34,042 nucleotides of DNA, taken from contig JAKLJI010000033.1 in assembly GCA_023151275.1 (NCBI GenBank), positions 1-34,042 of the forward strand, written 5' to 3'. Positions 25,002 to 34,042 of the stretch are shown in pieces. The notes under the pieces were generated by a model. The model was not told the origin of the DNA and did no database searches. It was given only the letters and a program-made list of their open reading frames with translations. Position numbers and translations under genes: made by a program. The stretch is from Bacteroidia bacterium. Its GTDB lineage: Bacteria > Bacteroidota > Bacteroidia > UKL13-3. Position 1 is the first letter of the stretch. Each line of letters opens with the position of its first letter.

Positions 25002-25693
25002 TCGGATTCGGGTTTTAAATAATAGCCAAATCCCACTCGGTTATGTATCAACTTCAGCTCAAAATCCTTGTCCATTTTGCGTCTCAAAAAATTGATGTAC
25101 ACCTGAATGGTATTGAAGTTATTGTCCATGTTCATGTCCCAGATTTCTGAGGCGATATACTCCTTAGAAAGAACCCTGCCTTTGGCTTTAGCAAGCAATA
25201 GCAGCAATTGAAATTCTTTGGGACTCAGCTCAATTGAACGACCAGCCCGAATTACGGTTTTTAGGCCCACATCAATTTGCAAATCTGCAATGTGAATAAT
25301 CTCCTCCAGCTCTCGTGGGTGGCTTCTACGTTTCAACAAGGATTCAATGCGTAACTCCAATTCTTCCAAATGAAAAGGCTTTACCAGGTAATCATCGGCA
25401 CCCGATTTATAACCCGTTCTTTTGTCCTCCAGTTCACCAAATGCTGTAAGAAAAAGTATGGGAGTAAGTGAATCCGTCTCTCGAATTTTAGTGCTTACAT
25501 CAAAGCCATTCATACCCGGAACATTCACATCAAGCAAAAATATTGCATACTCTTTTTTCTTCCATTGTCTGAAGAACAAGTTGCCATCATACACCACATC
25601 ACAAGCGAAAGTTTCACTGGTAAAATAATGAACGATTTCCCTTGCCAGCACAGCATCATCTTCCAACAACAATATGTCTATCCTTTCGCCCAT
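24998..25693 (-). CDS. OmpR-family response regulator (copy 2)
   Basis: The 231 residues from the ATG at 25693 are identical to 7974-8669, with phosphoacceptor Asp55. The extended frame to 25894 is antisense to the next gene and rejected. It heads the second efflux operon and has the same upstream 78 bases, so both operons would be controlled alike. Confidence 0.93.
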   Translation of the reverse strand: MGERIDILLLEDDAVLAREIVHYFTSETFACDVVYDGNLFFRQWKKKEYAIFLLDVNVPGMNGFDVSTKIRETDSLTPILFLTAFGELEDKRTGYKSGADDYLVKPFHLEELELRIESLLKRRSHPRELEEIIHIADLQIDVGLKTVIRAGRSIELSPKEFQLLLLLAKAKGRVLSKEYIASEIWDMNMDNNFNTIQVYINFLRRKMDKDFELKLIHNRVGFGYYLKPESE

Positions 25694-25733
25694 ACTTTCC
25701 ACAAATAGGTAGGCAAAATAGCGAGAAAAAGCA

Positions 25734-25764
25734 TTTGAGCACAACAGGCAAACAGGTATATTCG
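25734..25764 (+). promoter_or_regulatory. Bacteroidota-type promoter for the dehydrogenase operon (copy 2)
   Basis: TTTG at 25734-25737, 19-base spacer, TATATTCG at 25757-25764, with the ATG at 25772. Identical to the site at 8710-8740. Confidence 0.55.
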
Positions 25765-25771
25765 TTACCGC

Positions 25772-26350
25772 ATGAAACGCAGAACGCTCATCAAATCGGC
25801 CATACTTGCTGCATTCGCAGGTGCTGCAGGATACGGAGGCTGGCAAGCTTACCGGATTTTTAAAACTCCGGATGTTGCCGACCTCAAGAATCACCTGCCT
25901 TTAATTAACGCGCTGGCGCAAACCATCATTCCCAAAACGGCAGACTCGCCGGGTGCGGGGGATGTGAATGCCGCAGCCCATATCGTTAGAATGGTTCAAT
26001 TAGCCAGTGATAAAAAAACACAGAATAGTTTTGTAAATGGCCTTGCAGACATTGCCAATGCTGCATATAGCCGTTACAACAAAGCCTTTGAAAACTGTAG
26101 TCCCCAACAACAAGCAGAACTGCTTACAGAAGCGCAAAATTCTGGAAAACCCTGGAAAGGTTCTTTAGGAAAGGTTCAGCAAAAACTGCTGGGAAATTCC
26201 TTTTTTACCACCCTCAAAGAACTAAGCTGTGAAGCTTGGTGTACTTCTGCAGAAGGCATGAATCAAGGTTTAGCATACGATTATGTTCCTGGTTCATTCC
26301 AGGGATGCGTTCCCCTGGCACCGGGTCAAAAATCATGGGCCACCAAATAA
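25772..26350 (+). CDS. Gluconate 2-dehydrogenase subunit 3 family protein (copy 2)
   Basis: The 192 residues are identical to 8748-9326, with the twin-arginine signal KRRTLIK. The stop is one base before the GMC oxidoreductase ATG. Confidence 0.9.
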   Translation: MKRRTLIKSAILAAFAGAAGYGGWQAYRIFKTPDVADLKNHLPLINALAQTIIPKTADSPGAGDVNAAAHIVRMVQLASDKKTQNSFVNGLADIANAAYSRYNKAFENCSPQQQAELLTEAQNSGKPWKGSLGKVQQKLLGNSFFTTLKELSCEAWCTSAEGMNQGLAYDYVPGSFQGCVPLAPGQKSWATK

Positions 26351-26351
26351 C

Positions 26352-28103
26352 ATGAGTACAATAGATAGTTTATCAAACGACAGTTTACATACGGATAGCC
26401 TTTACTTGAATACAGGGAAAGGAAAAGCCACCCATTATTTTGATGCCATTGTTGTGGGTTCCGGTATAAGTGGTGGATTCGCAGCAAAAGAGCTTTGTGA
26501 AAAGGGATTGAAAACCTTGGTAATAGAGCGTGGAAGAAAGGTGGAACATATCACCGATTATCCAACAGCCATGCTGAATCCCTGGCAATTTGAAAACCGG
26601 CTTCATGTAACCGATAACGACAAAAAACAGCAACCCATTCAAAGCGCTGTTGCCGATGAAAGCACCAAGCATTTCTTTGTGAATGATTTGGAGCATCCGT
26701 ATATCCAGGAAAAGCCCTTTTTATGGATTCGGGGTTATCAAACAGGTGGACGCTCTTTAACCTGGGGTAGGCAATGTTACCGGCTTAGCGAATTTGATTT
26801 GGAAGCCAATGCCAAGGAAGGCATAGGGGTTGATTGGCCGGTTCGCTACAAAGACATTGCTCCCTGGTATGATTATGCGGAGCAGTTTGTTGGCGTAAGT
26901 GGCCAGAATGAAGGGCTACCGCAATTGCCAGATGGGCAATTCTTGGACCCCATGGAAATGAATTGCATTGAACGTCACCTGCGTGAAAGCAACCAAAAAC
27001 ATTTTCCCGACCGCTTGATTACCATTGCCCGAGTAGCCAACTTAACCAAAGGTTTGAAAGGCAGAGGACCTTGCCAATTCAGAAACCTGTGCGCAAGAGG
27101 TTGTCCGTTTAGTGGTTATTTCAGCAGCAACTCCGCAAGTTTACCAGCTGCCTTTGCCACCGGAAATCTGAGCTTACTAAACGATGCAATCGTTATGGAG
27201 GTTATGGTTGATAAAGAAACAGGTAAGGCAACCGGAGTTCGGGTAATGGATGCACATACCCATGAAATAACCGAATACTTTGCTTCCCTTATTTTCCTAA
27301 ATGCATCTACCATCAATACAACTGCCATTTTACTTCAATCCATCTCAGAACGTCATCCGGATGGACTAGGAAACGGAAGCGGACAAGTTGGAAAAAACCT
27401 CATGGATCATCCCTATGGCGGGGGTGCTTATGGCGAACACGACGATTTCAAAGACCAGTACTACAAAGGAAGAAGGCCCGCAGGTGTTTATGTCCCCAGG
27501 TTTCAGAATATTCCCGGAGATTCCATAAGCCGAAAATACAAAAGAGGTTTTGGCTACCAGGGCGATGGAGAACGCGCAGAGTGGCCTGACCGTATGAAAA
27601 TGGAGGATGGATTTGGAGCTTCATTCAAAGAAAAACTTACCACACCGGGACCTTGGACTTTTTGGATGATTGCAAGGGGAGAATGCCTTCCTTACGAAAC
27701 CAATCGTGTTACGTTGGATAAGGAACAAAAAGACCAATGGGGCCTCCCCTTGGTTCGTGTTAATTTTGAATTCGGTGAAAACGAAAAAGCCATGGTAGAT
27801 GACCAAAAACGCCATGCCGAAGAAATGCTCGAAAAAGCAGGATTCAAAAACATACGCTCTTTTTACTACAATACAACCGGTGGCAGAGCTGTTCATGAAA
27901 TGGGAACTGCTCGCATGGGCAAAGACCCCAAAACCTCGGTTGTGAATGGATTCAACCAACTGCATGAGGTACCCAATGTGTACATTACCGATGGTAGCTT
28001 TATGAGCTCGAGTTCTTGCATCAACCCTTCCCTCACCTATTTGGCATTTACGGCCAGGGCTTGTGCACACGCTGTTGAAGAATTGAAAAAAGGGGGAGCA
28101 TGA
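26352..28103 (+). CDS. GMC-family FAD-dependent oxidoreductase (copy 2)
   Basis: The 583 residues from the ATG at 26352 are identical to 9328-11079, including GSGISG, the three-Cys segment, His515 and Asn558. The stop overlaps pabB by 4 bases. Confidence 0.92.
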   Translation: MSTIDSLSNDSLHTDSLYLNTGKGKATHYFDAIVVGSGISGGFAAKELCEKGLKTLVIERGRKVEHITDYPTAMLNPWQFENRLHVTDNDKKQQPIQSAVADESTKHFFVNDLEHPYIQEKPFLWIRGYQTGGRSLTWGRQCYRLSEFDLEANAKEGIGVDWPVRYKDIAPWYDYAEQFVGVSGQNEGLPQLPDGQFLDPMEMNCIERHLRESNQKHFPDRLITIARVANLTKGLKGRGPCQFRNLCARGCPFSGYFSSNSASLPAAFATGNLSLLNDAIVMEVMVDKETGKATGVRVMDAHTHEITEYFASLIFLNASTINTTAILLQSISERHPDGLGNGSGQVGKNLMDHPYGGGAYGEHDDFKDQYYKGRRPAGVYVPRFQNIPGDSISRKYKRGFGYQGDGERAEWPDRMKMEDGFGASFKEKLTTPGPWTFWMIARGECLPYETNRVTLDKEQKDQWGLPLVRVNFEFGENEKAMVDDQKRHAEEMLEKAGFKNIRSFYYNTTGGRAVHEMGTARMGKDPKTSVVNGFNQLHEVPNVYITDGSFMSSSSCINPSLTYLAFTARACAHAVEELKKGGA

Positions 28104-29371
28104 TTTCCCAAGGTGATTCTTTAGAAACCCTTAAACTAAAATGCCTTGCGCTGGCCAAAAATTACGAAACCGTATTTTGTTTGGATAGTCATCAACAAGA
28201 GGCAGCTTGCGGCATAGGGCGCTATGAATTTTTGATTGCCTTGGGTAGCAAAAAAGAACTCATTTCCTCTATAGGTAATGCTTTTGAAAAACTACAAGCC
28301 TTTTACGATGAGAATAAAGGGGAATGGATTTTTAATGGATTGGCTTACGACCTAAAAAATGAGCTCGAAAAACTGCATTCCATTCATGCCGACCCCATAG
28401 AATTTCCTGCACTATTCGCATTTGTTCCAGAGCATTGGTTGAGTATTGACAAGTCTGGAAAATGTGAGTCGTCTGTTGATTTTCCCGACCTGGATTCCGT
28501 ACCCTTACCTACTCCTGTTCTGGCATTATCAGGCATTCAATTCAAGCGCAAGGAAAGCGAAGAATCCTATTGCAGAAAGGTGAATCAAATTCGGGAACAT
28601 ATTCGCAATGGCGACGTGTATGAACTGAATTATTGCACTGAGTTTTTTGCTGAAGGCGTTCAACTCGAGCCCTATTCCATTTATCAAAAACTTCGAACTT
28701 TATCGCCAACACCCTTTTCAGCATTTGTTCGAATAAAAAACAAGTACTTGCTTGGTGCAAGTCCGGAACGATTTTTATTAAAAACAGGAAATAACCTATA
28801 CAGTCAACCCATCAAAGGAACCTCAGCCCGGTTTGAGGACAAAGCAGCAGATGAATCATCAAAAGCAAAATTGCTGGAATCGGAAAAAGAGCGGGCAGAA
28901 AATCTAATGATTACCGATTTGGTGCGCAATGATTTGGCCAGAAGTTGCAAAACAGGCAGCATTCAGGTTGAGGAGTTGTTTGGCATTTATAGTTTCAGGC
29001 AGGTTCATCAAATGATAAGCACTATTCGGGGCGAGTTAAAACCAGAAATTCATCCCGTACAAGCAATTGCCAATGCTTTTCCCATGGGCAGCATGACCGG
29101 TGCTCCCAAGGTGATGTCGATGAAATTGATTGAACAATATGAAGAAACGCGACGAGGTTGGTACAGTGGGGCTTTGGGTTATTGCAATCCGGAAGCTGAT
29201 TTTGATTTGAATGTGGTAATCCGGAGTTTACAATACAATGCCGAAAACCAGTATCTCAATTTTGAAGTGGGTTCGGCTATCACCTTCGATTCTGTAGCTG
29301 AAGATGAATACCGGGAATGTTTGTTAAAGGCAAAAGCCATGCTTCGGGTATTGAATGCAGAAATTGCTTGA
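28100..29371 (+). CDS. pabB: Aminodeoxychorismate synthase component I (copy 2)
   Basis: The 423 residues are identical to 11076-12347, with the PabB-specific Lys239 in PIKGT. Duplication of a single-copy folate gene gives a convenient depth marker for testing whether the tandem copy is real. Confidence 0.92.
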   Translation: MISQGDSLETLKLKCLALAKNYETVFCLDSHQQEAACGIGRYEFLIALGSKKELISSIGNAFEKLQAFYDENKGEWIFNGLAYDLKNELEKLHSIHADPIEFPALFAFVPEHWLSIDKSGKCESSVDFPDLDSVPLPTPVLALSGIQFKRKESEESYCRKVNQIREHIRNGDVYELNYCTEFFAEGVQLEPYSIYQKLRTLSPTPFSAFVRIKNKYLLGASPERFLLKTGNNLYSQPIKGTSARFEDKAADESSKAKLLESEKERAENLMITDLVRNDLARSCKTGSIQVEELFGIYSFRQVHQMISTIRGELKPEIHPVQAIANAFPMGSMTGAPKVMSMKLIEQYEETRRGWYSGALGYCNPEADFDLNVVIRSLQYNAENQYLNFEVGSAITFDSVAEDEYRECLLKAKAMLRVLNAEIA

Positions 29372-30106
29372 TTGAAAGGCAGTAAATTGTAGCTATGGCG
29401 ATGGCTATTGGCGATGGCTGTTTGATTTCGTGAACGATTTGAATTTCTGGGCTTTTGGCCATTTGCTTTTGGCCTTTGGCTTTGTTTTCGTAAATGAATT
29501 TGAATTGTGGAACTATGCCTTTTGGCTATTGGCGATGGCTTTTTAGGTGCAGGAACGATTTTCATTTCTGGGCTATTGGCCATTTGCTATTGGCCTTTTC
29601 CGTAAACGAATTTGAATTGTGGAACTATGCCTTTGGGCTATTGGCGATGGATTTTTAGGGGCAGGAACGATTTTCAATTCGGGGCTTTTAGCCTTTTGCT
29701 TTTTCCGCCTTCGGCGGATTGGTCTTTTAACATCTTCAAGAAATTTAAATCGTTCATGTAAATTTTGGCTATAGCTATAGCCAAAAGCCATAGCCAGAAA
29801 TCAAAGCTATCGCCTAAATCCCTTGCTAGGGTATTGGAATAATGCCACCCCTAACGGGGTTATTATTTGAAAATATTATAATAATTGCTCTTTCTACAAT
29901 ATTGCCACCCCTAATGGGGTTGACTTTTTAGGGGCAGGAACGATTTTCAATTCTGGGCCATTGGCCTTTTGCTTTTTCCGCCTTCGCCAGATTGGCCTAT
30001 ACGTTTCACATTGAGATTTTTGAGCGATGGCGATGGCTTTATGATTTCATGCTCGGTTTATTAACGGGAACGGGCGGACCAATGGTCCGCCCGCATCAGA
30101 AAATCT
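29372..30106. other. Non-coding convergent intergenic block with repeats (copy 2)
   Basis: Matches 12348-13082. The degenerate tandem repeat starts at 29405, the 6-base stem is at 29704-29718, the 24-base palindrome at 29763-29786, the CCCC/GGGG hairpins at 29847-29860 and 29907-29920, and the partial fourth repeat unit at 29925. No gene is supported. Short degenerate repeats of this kind would be expected to accumulate length changes quickly, yet none is seen between copies. Confidence 0.75.
30071..30093. terminator. Strong 10-base-pair hairpin (copy 2)
   Basis: Same perfect stem as at 13047-13069, between the convergent ends of pabB and the metallophosphoesterase gene, 14 bases past the latter's stop. 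Confidence 0.6.
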
Positions 30107-31432
30107 TTAAGCTCTAAACAGGGTGAAGACGGTAATCTCCGGAAGGATTCCTACCCTACCGGGATATCCAATAAATCCATATCCTCGGTTCACATAAATC
30201 ATTTGTCTGTCAACATGGTATAAATCTGCCCACTGCTTGTACATGTATTGACTCGGACTCCAACGAATATTGCCCATTTCAACCCCGAACTGAAAACCAT
30301 GTGTATGCCCTGAGAAGGTAAGGTCTATGTCCTTATAGTCTTTACTCACCACCTTATCAAAATAACTTGGATCATGCGACATCAACAATTTAACCGGAAC
30401 ATCAGGCATGCCCTGCATGGCTTTTCCTACATCTCCGTACTTCTGGAAACGGCTTCTATCACCCCAGTTTTCAATGCCGATAAGACCTATCCGTTTGTTT
30501 TCCTTTTCAAGTAGCACATGCTCATTTCGAAGCAAATTCCAGCCCATTTCTTTTTGCATGTAACAGAGGTCGTCTAAATTCTTCTGCTTGGCCTCCGGAG
30601 ATTTCCAATTGTTCACATAGTCGCCGTAATCGTGATTTCCAAGCACTGAATAAACCCCCATTGGCGATTTTATTTCACTGAACATTTGCTGGTATTCAAT
30701 CAACTCTTCTGCCCTATTGTTCACAATATCACCTGTGAACAAGGTAATATGGGCTTTTTGTTCCTTGATTAACTTTATGCCTTGATAAACCGCATCTTTA
30801 TTGGTAAAACTCCCGCTATGCACATCCGAAATCTGAAGAATTTTAATGCCGTCAAAAGCCTCAGGAAGTTTAGGGATAACCAAATCGTGTCGCCTTACCT
30901 GGTAATTGTAGGCACCGGTGTACATGCCACGGGTAAGGAAAACCAAAGGTACGGTCCCTGCAATAATTCCGGCCTTGGCTATGAATTCAGAACGTGAAAT
31001 GCGCTTTTCTTCGGGTTCAATCGACTCTTCAATTTCCTCTTCTTCTTCATCCTCCTCATCAGCAATTACCGCCTTTTTGTTTTTTCCGGCAAACAAACGC
31101 CTTAGGCGATGCCAGCACCACATCAAACCACGCTTTACGTCATCAATTACCATGAATAAAAAGCTAACCGATTTGGAGCCATAAACCACAATCAAAAAAC
31201 CAGTAAAAAGTGTTCTCAATTCGCGCATCATAGCCACCTTATCATTCAGCATTACCAGAATAATAAATACCAAACTTAAGGTGGGAATCAACCAGTAAAT
31301 TCCAAAAATCAGTCCTTGGGTAAACTTTGAACGCTTGCGAATAAGCACTTTAAAAGCCTGCCAAACATAGGTATCTACAATCAATACCAGTAACAGAAAA
31401 TAGAGAATCAGCTTAATCTTAAATACTGCCAT
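30107..31432 (-). CDS. Membrane-anchored metallophosphoesterase (copy 2)
   Basis: The 441 residues are identical to 13083-14408, with all five metal-binding motifs and the acidic linker. It starts one base after the aldo/keto reductase stop. Confidence 0.92.
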   Translation of the reverse strand: MAVFKIKLILYFLLLVLIVDTYVWQAFKVLIRKRSKFTQGLIFGIYWLIPTLSLVFIILVMLNDKVAMMRELRTLFTGFLIVVYGSKSVSFLFMVIDDVKRGLMWCWHRLRRLFAGKNKKAVIADEEDEEEEEIEESIEPEEKRISRSEFIAKAGIIAGTVPLVFLTRGMYTGAYNYQVRRHDLVIPKLPEAFDGIKILQISDVHSGSFTNKDAVYQGIKLIKEQKAHITLFTGDIVNNRAEELIEYQQMFSEIKSPMGVYSVLGNHDYGDYVNNWKSPEAKQKNLDDLCYMQKEMGWNLLRNEHVLLEKENKRIGLIGIENWGDRSRFQKYGDVGKAMQGMPDVPVKLLMSHDPSYFDKVVSKDYKDIDLTFSGHTHGFQFGVEMGNIRWSPSQYMYKQWADLYHVDRQMIYVNRGYGFIGYPGRVGILPEITVFTLFRA

Positions 31433-31433
31433 A

Positions 31434-32444
31434 CTAGTATCCGCGCTTGATTATGCCATAACCAATTCGCGCGCCCGTGTACTGATCAACCGGAGCATTG
31501 TTAAGAATGCCTTCTATCCGCTCCATAATATCGGCACTCAATTCCAGTTTTAAACAACCCAAATTAGAATCTACTTGTGAAGGGCGAGAAGCTCCTGTGA
31601 TGCAAGAGCTAATTGGCTTTTTGGTTAGTATCCATGCCAAAGCAAGTTCACCCAGAGTTGCGTTCAATTCATGAGCAAGCGCTTCAAGTTTATCTTGCAA
31701 ATCCCAGTATTCTTCTGTCATTCGCTTTGTAGGAAACCAAGCATTCATAACCGTTGATGCCAGGCGGCTATCTTCTGGCGTATGGTTGCGACGGTATTTT
31801 CCGGTTAATAATCCTTGTGCTAGCGGAGAATAAACCACCAAACCCAGGCCTTCTTTTTCGCACACATCCATTACATCTGTTTCAAGTCCGCGATTTAGCA
31901 TGTTGTAAACCGGTTGATTGGAAATGGGCTTGCGCCATCCATTCTTTTCGCAAATACGCATGGCATTGGTAATTTGAACGGCTGTCCATTGGCTAACTCC
32001 CCAATGCAAAATCAAGCCACGCTCAACCAGATTATGCATGGCATAGCAGGTTTCTTCCAAGGGAGTATCGATGTCATACCGATGGCACTGGTACAAATCA
32101 ATATAATCGGTTTGAAGACGTTTCAACGAGGCCTCGCAAGCATTGCGGATATGGCGCATGGACAAGCCTTGAGTCATCCAATGGTCGGACATAGGACCAA
32201 AGACTTTGGTTGCAAGAATTACCTCTTCCCGGCGGATGGTCTGAATAAATTCACCCAATACCTTTTCACTTTCACCCCTGTTGTACATATCGGCTGTATC
32301 CAGAAAATTTATTCCGGAATCAACCGCTTTTTTAAGCACTTCAAATGCAGTTTGTTTTTCAATGCCAAGTCCGGTGGTTAACCAGGTGCCCAAGCTAATT
32401 TCAGACACCATCAACCCAGAGTTTCCAAGATTCCTGTATTTCAT
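31434..32444 (-). CDS. Aldo/keto reductase (copy 2)
   Basis: The 336 residues from the ATG at 32444 are identical to 14410-15420, with the Asp49/Tyr54/Lys80/His121 tetrad. The candidate -7 box is at 32462-32469 and the promoter-region dyad at 32482-32498. Confidence 0.92.
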   Translation of the reverse strand: MKYRNLGNSGLMVSEISLGTWLTTGLGIEKQTAFEVLKKAVDSGINFLDTADMYNRGESEKVLGEFIQTIRREEVILATKVFGPMSDHWMTQGLSMRHIRNACEASLKRLQTDYIDLYQCHRYDIDTPLEETCYAMHNLVERGLILHWGVSQWTAVQITNAMRICEKNGWRKPISNQPVYNMLNRGLETDVMDVCEKEGLGLVVYSPLAQGLLTGKYRRNHTPEDSRLASTVMNAWFPTKRMTEEYWDLQDKLEALAHELNATLGELALAWILTKKPISSCITGASRPSQVDSNLGCLKLELSADIMERIEGILNNAPVDQYTGARIGYGIIKRGY

Positions 32445-32582
32445 ATTTATATTCTTGTTTTCAAAAATAGGGTTTCCATATGGGTTTTGAGAAAACCCGG
32501 CTTGTCTGATTTTGGAGAAATTCCCCACAAGAAAAAGGAAAGTACCGTTTGAATTCCCTTTCAATTTTATCATCTTGCACCC

Positions 32583-33311
32583 ATGGGAAGGACTTCAAAG
32601 GCAATAGGAAAGAAACTGGTAAAACTCAGAGACTTCCTCTGGAGAGTTACCCTCCTGTTGTTTCAGTTAAGTTTATTTTTCATTATCATCTACCGGGTTT
32701 TACCTGTACCCATCACACCATTGCCTATTGTTCGTTTTTTTGAACAAGCCTTTGGCCCTGACCCAGTTCGGTTAAAGAAGGATTGGGAACCGATAGAAAA
32801 ATTGGGAAAACCAATTTGCCTGGCTGCCATTACTTCAGAGGACCCTCGCTTTTTTGAGCATGTTGGCTTTGATTTTGAGCAAATTTGGGATTCTATTGAA
32901 AAAAGTTTCAAAAAAGGGAAAAGGCCCAGAGGTGCCTCTACCATATCCCAACAAACGGCTAAAAACCTGTTTTTTACTCCCAGCCGAAGCTGGATTCGTA
33001 AGATTCTGGAGGTGTATGTGACGGTTTGCCTGGAAACACTCTGGACAAAAAAACGAATTCTTGAGGTTTACCTGAATATTATTGAAATGGGTAAGGGAGT
33101 TTATGGTGCCGAAGCTGCTGCGCAATTCTATTTTCAAAAACCGGCCAATGAATTAAGCAATCGTCAAGCTGCGGCCATAGTTGCTTGTTTTCCCAACCCA
33201 CGCAGGTGGCAGGCCAATAATCCAAGTCGTTACATCAAAAGAAAACAGCAGATTATTGTCCGCTTTATGGACAAGATTCCGGATTTACCTTGGGATACCA
33301 AGGGAGATTGA
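32583..33311 (+). CDS. mtgA: Monofunctional peptidoglycan glycosyltransferase (copy 2)
   Basis: The 242 residues are identical to 15559-16287, with a complete GT51 domain. It is the last gene in the window. Confidence 0.95.
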   Translation: MGRTSKAIGKKLVKLRDFLWRVTLLLFQLSLFFIIIYRVLPVPITPLPIVRFFEQAFGPDPVRLKKDWEPIEKLGKPICLAAITSEDPRFFEHVGFDFEQIWDSIEKSFKKGKRPRGASTISQQTAKNLFFTPSRSWIRKILEVYVTVCLETLWTKKRILEVYLNIIEMGKGVYGAEAAAQFYFQKPANELSNRQAAAIVACFPNPRRWQANNPSRYIKRKQQIIVRFMDKIPDLPWDTKGD

Positions 33312-33479
33312 TTCTGTTGACTTTAGTGCTGGCCTTCCAATCCTGCTGTAAAGGTGTAAAGGACAGGTGAGCGATTTCAGGATGCTCAAAATAACCGCCC
33401 ATATCTGAATTAGTCGAGCCTCAAAAAGTCAATTCGCAAACATGAATAGATTATCAAAGAATAAGCTTCGCTATTCAAA

Positions 33480-33656
33480 TTACCGCGTAAACCAATAAAC
33501 CTTCATAAACCAATAAAACCTTCATCCTTTGGAAGACTGGTGTTTTCTTTTGTTTTGAGAACACTGGGCGTGTGAGGTGTTTAGGCTTCATGCGTAAATT
33601 TGGAGCTTAAATTTTCCAAAAGCCTTTCGCTGTCGAAGGCGCCGGGAGCAGCAAGA
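33480..33656. repeat. Repeat element E2 (copy 2)
   Basis: Identical to 16456-16632. The 30-base block shared with E3 is at 33616-33645. The 168 bases before it (33312-33479) hold no firm feature. Confidence 0.75.
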
Positions 33657-33712
33657 GTGTGAGGAATGAGTAAGGAGGGGAAGTATATTCGTGTTCATCT
33701 AGTTTCCCTGAT

Positions 33713-34042
33713 TTACCGGTTAAACCACTTAAACCTTCATAAACCAATTAAACTGTTATCCCTTGGAAGACTGGTGTTTTGTAGTTTTGTGAGAACACTA
33801 ATCCATTGAGGTGTTTAAATTTCATGCGTAACTTTTGGAGGCCAAAAGTCACCAAAAGCCTTTCGCTGTCGAAGGCGCCGGCTTGCGCTGCATGGCCAAC
33901 ACCCTACAAAATCCCTGCCTGCCTTTTCGCGCCTGCTTCGCTCTTGCCCTCAAGGCCTACCCGAAGCGAACCAGCCAATAAGGCAGACCGCACTGCCCTG
34001 CCCACGGATTTTGCAGGCACGCGCAGCCGACAGCGAGGAGGG
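33713..34042. repeat. Repeat element E3, divergent 3' end (window terminus)
   Basis: Identical to E3 of copy 1 as far as 33998, including the 8-base stem (33831-33849) and the exact 30-base block (33852-33881). From 33999 it reads tgccca, then cggattttgcag (34005-34016), gcacgcgcag, ccgaca (34027-34032), g and cgaggaggg (34034-34042). Copy 1 instead has gtccc before the 12-mer and the cccgtaac hairpin after it. This is a different member or allele of the same repeat, cut by the end of the window. Confidence 0.7.

Larger units (their letters stand above)
17025..34042. repeat. Tandem duplication, copy 2
   Basis: Second copy, identical to copy 1 as far as 33998. The final 44 bases (33999-34042) replace the 57 bases found at 16975-17031. 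Both share the 12-mer cggattttgcag, then ccgaca, then cgaggaggg, but differ between those blocks. The last seven bases (aggaggg) equal the first seven of the window, so the window ends exactly where another unit, or another member of the same repeat family, could begin. Confidence 0.95.

Noticed and set aside
1-34042. A natural 17-kb plasmid or phage
   Set aside because: No replication, partition, mobilisation, integrase or structural gene. The content is ordinary chromosomal metabolism and envelope genes. A circular amplification intermediate is not excluded.

Overview
The window is two head-to-tail copies of one 17,024-base unit. Position n in copy 1 (1-17024) corresponds to n+17024 in copy 2 (17025-34042). 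Every gene recurs at that exact offset with an identical translation, and the intergenic stretches I compared by eye were identical. The match runs from 1/17025 to 16974/33998. The last 44 bases of the window then differ from the copy1/copy2 junction, although both are clearly variants of the same repeat. This is either a very recent real tandem duplication or amplification, or a circular or repeat-induced assembly duplication. The sequence alone cannot settle which.

The organism looks like a member of the Bacteroidota. Shine-Dalgarno sites are weak or absent, there are promoter candidates of the Bacteroidota type (TTTG, 19-base spacer, TAnnTTTG), the coding DNA is moderately AT-rich, and the protein families (metal RND efflux, a GMC oxidoreductase with a gluconate-dehydrogenase-subunit-3 partner, Crp/Fnr) fit. 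I cannot go below phylum with confidence. All genes look chromosomal. I see no replication, mobilisation, integrase or transposase gene, no tRNA or rRNA, and no CRISPR.

Layout of one unit (copy 1). Positions 1-451 are a non-coding repeat element with a GC-rich, strongly foldable tail. Positions 452-8669 (minus strand) form one apparent operon, in transcription order: OmpR-type response regulator, sensor histidine kinase, TolC-type outer-membrane factor, periplasmic adaptor, CzcA-type heavy-metal RND pump, Crp/Fnr regulator. This is a czcCBA-ordered divalent-metal efflux system with a two-component regulator at its head and a second regulator at its tail. Positions 8748-12347 (plus strand) form a divergent operon: Tat-exported gluconate-dehydrogenase-subunit-3-like protein, GMC flavoprotein dehydrogenase, and PabB (folate pathway), overlapping or nearly touching. 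Positions 12348-13082 are non-coding, with a degenerate ~112-121 base tandem repeat, paired CCCC/GGGG hairpins, a 24-base palindrome and a strong terminator-like hairpin. Positions 13083-15420 (minus) encode an aldo/keto reductase followed by a membrane-anchored metallophosphoesterase. Positions 15559-16287 (plus, divergent) encode MtgA. Positions 16288-17024 are non-coding, with two more members of the repeat family found at 1-451.

The most notable points are the exact tandem duplication with its repeat-bounded junction, and the modular AT-rich-head/GC-rich-hairpin-tail repeat family. The duplication would double the dosage of a metal efflux operon if it is real. The repeat elements lie only between convergent gene ends.
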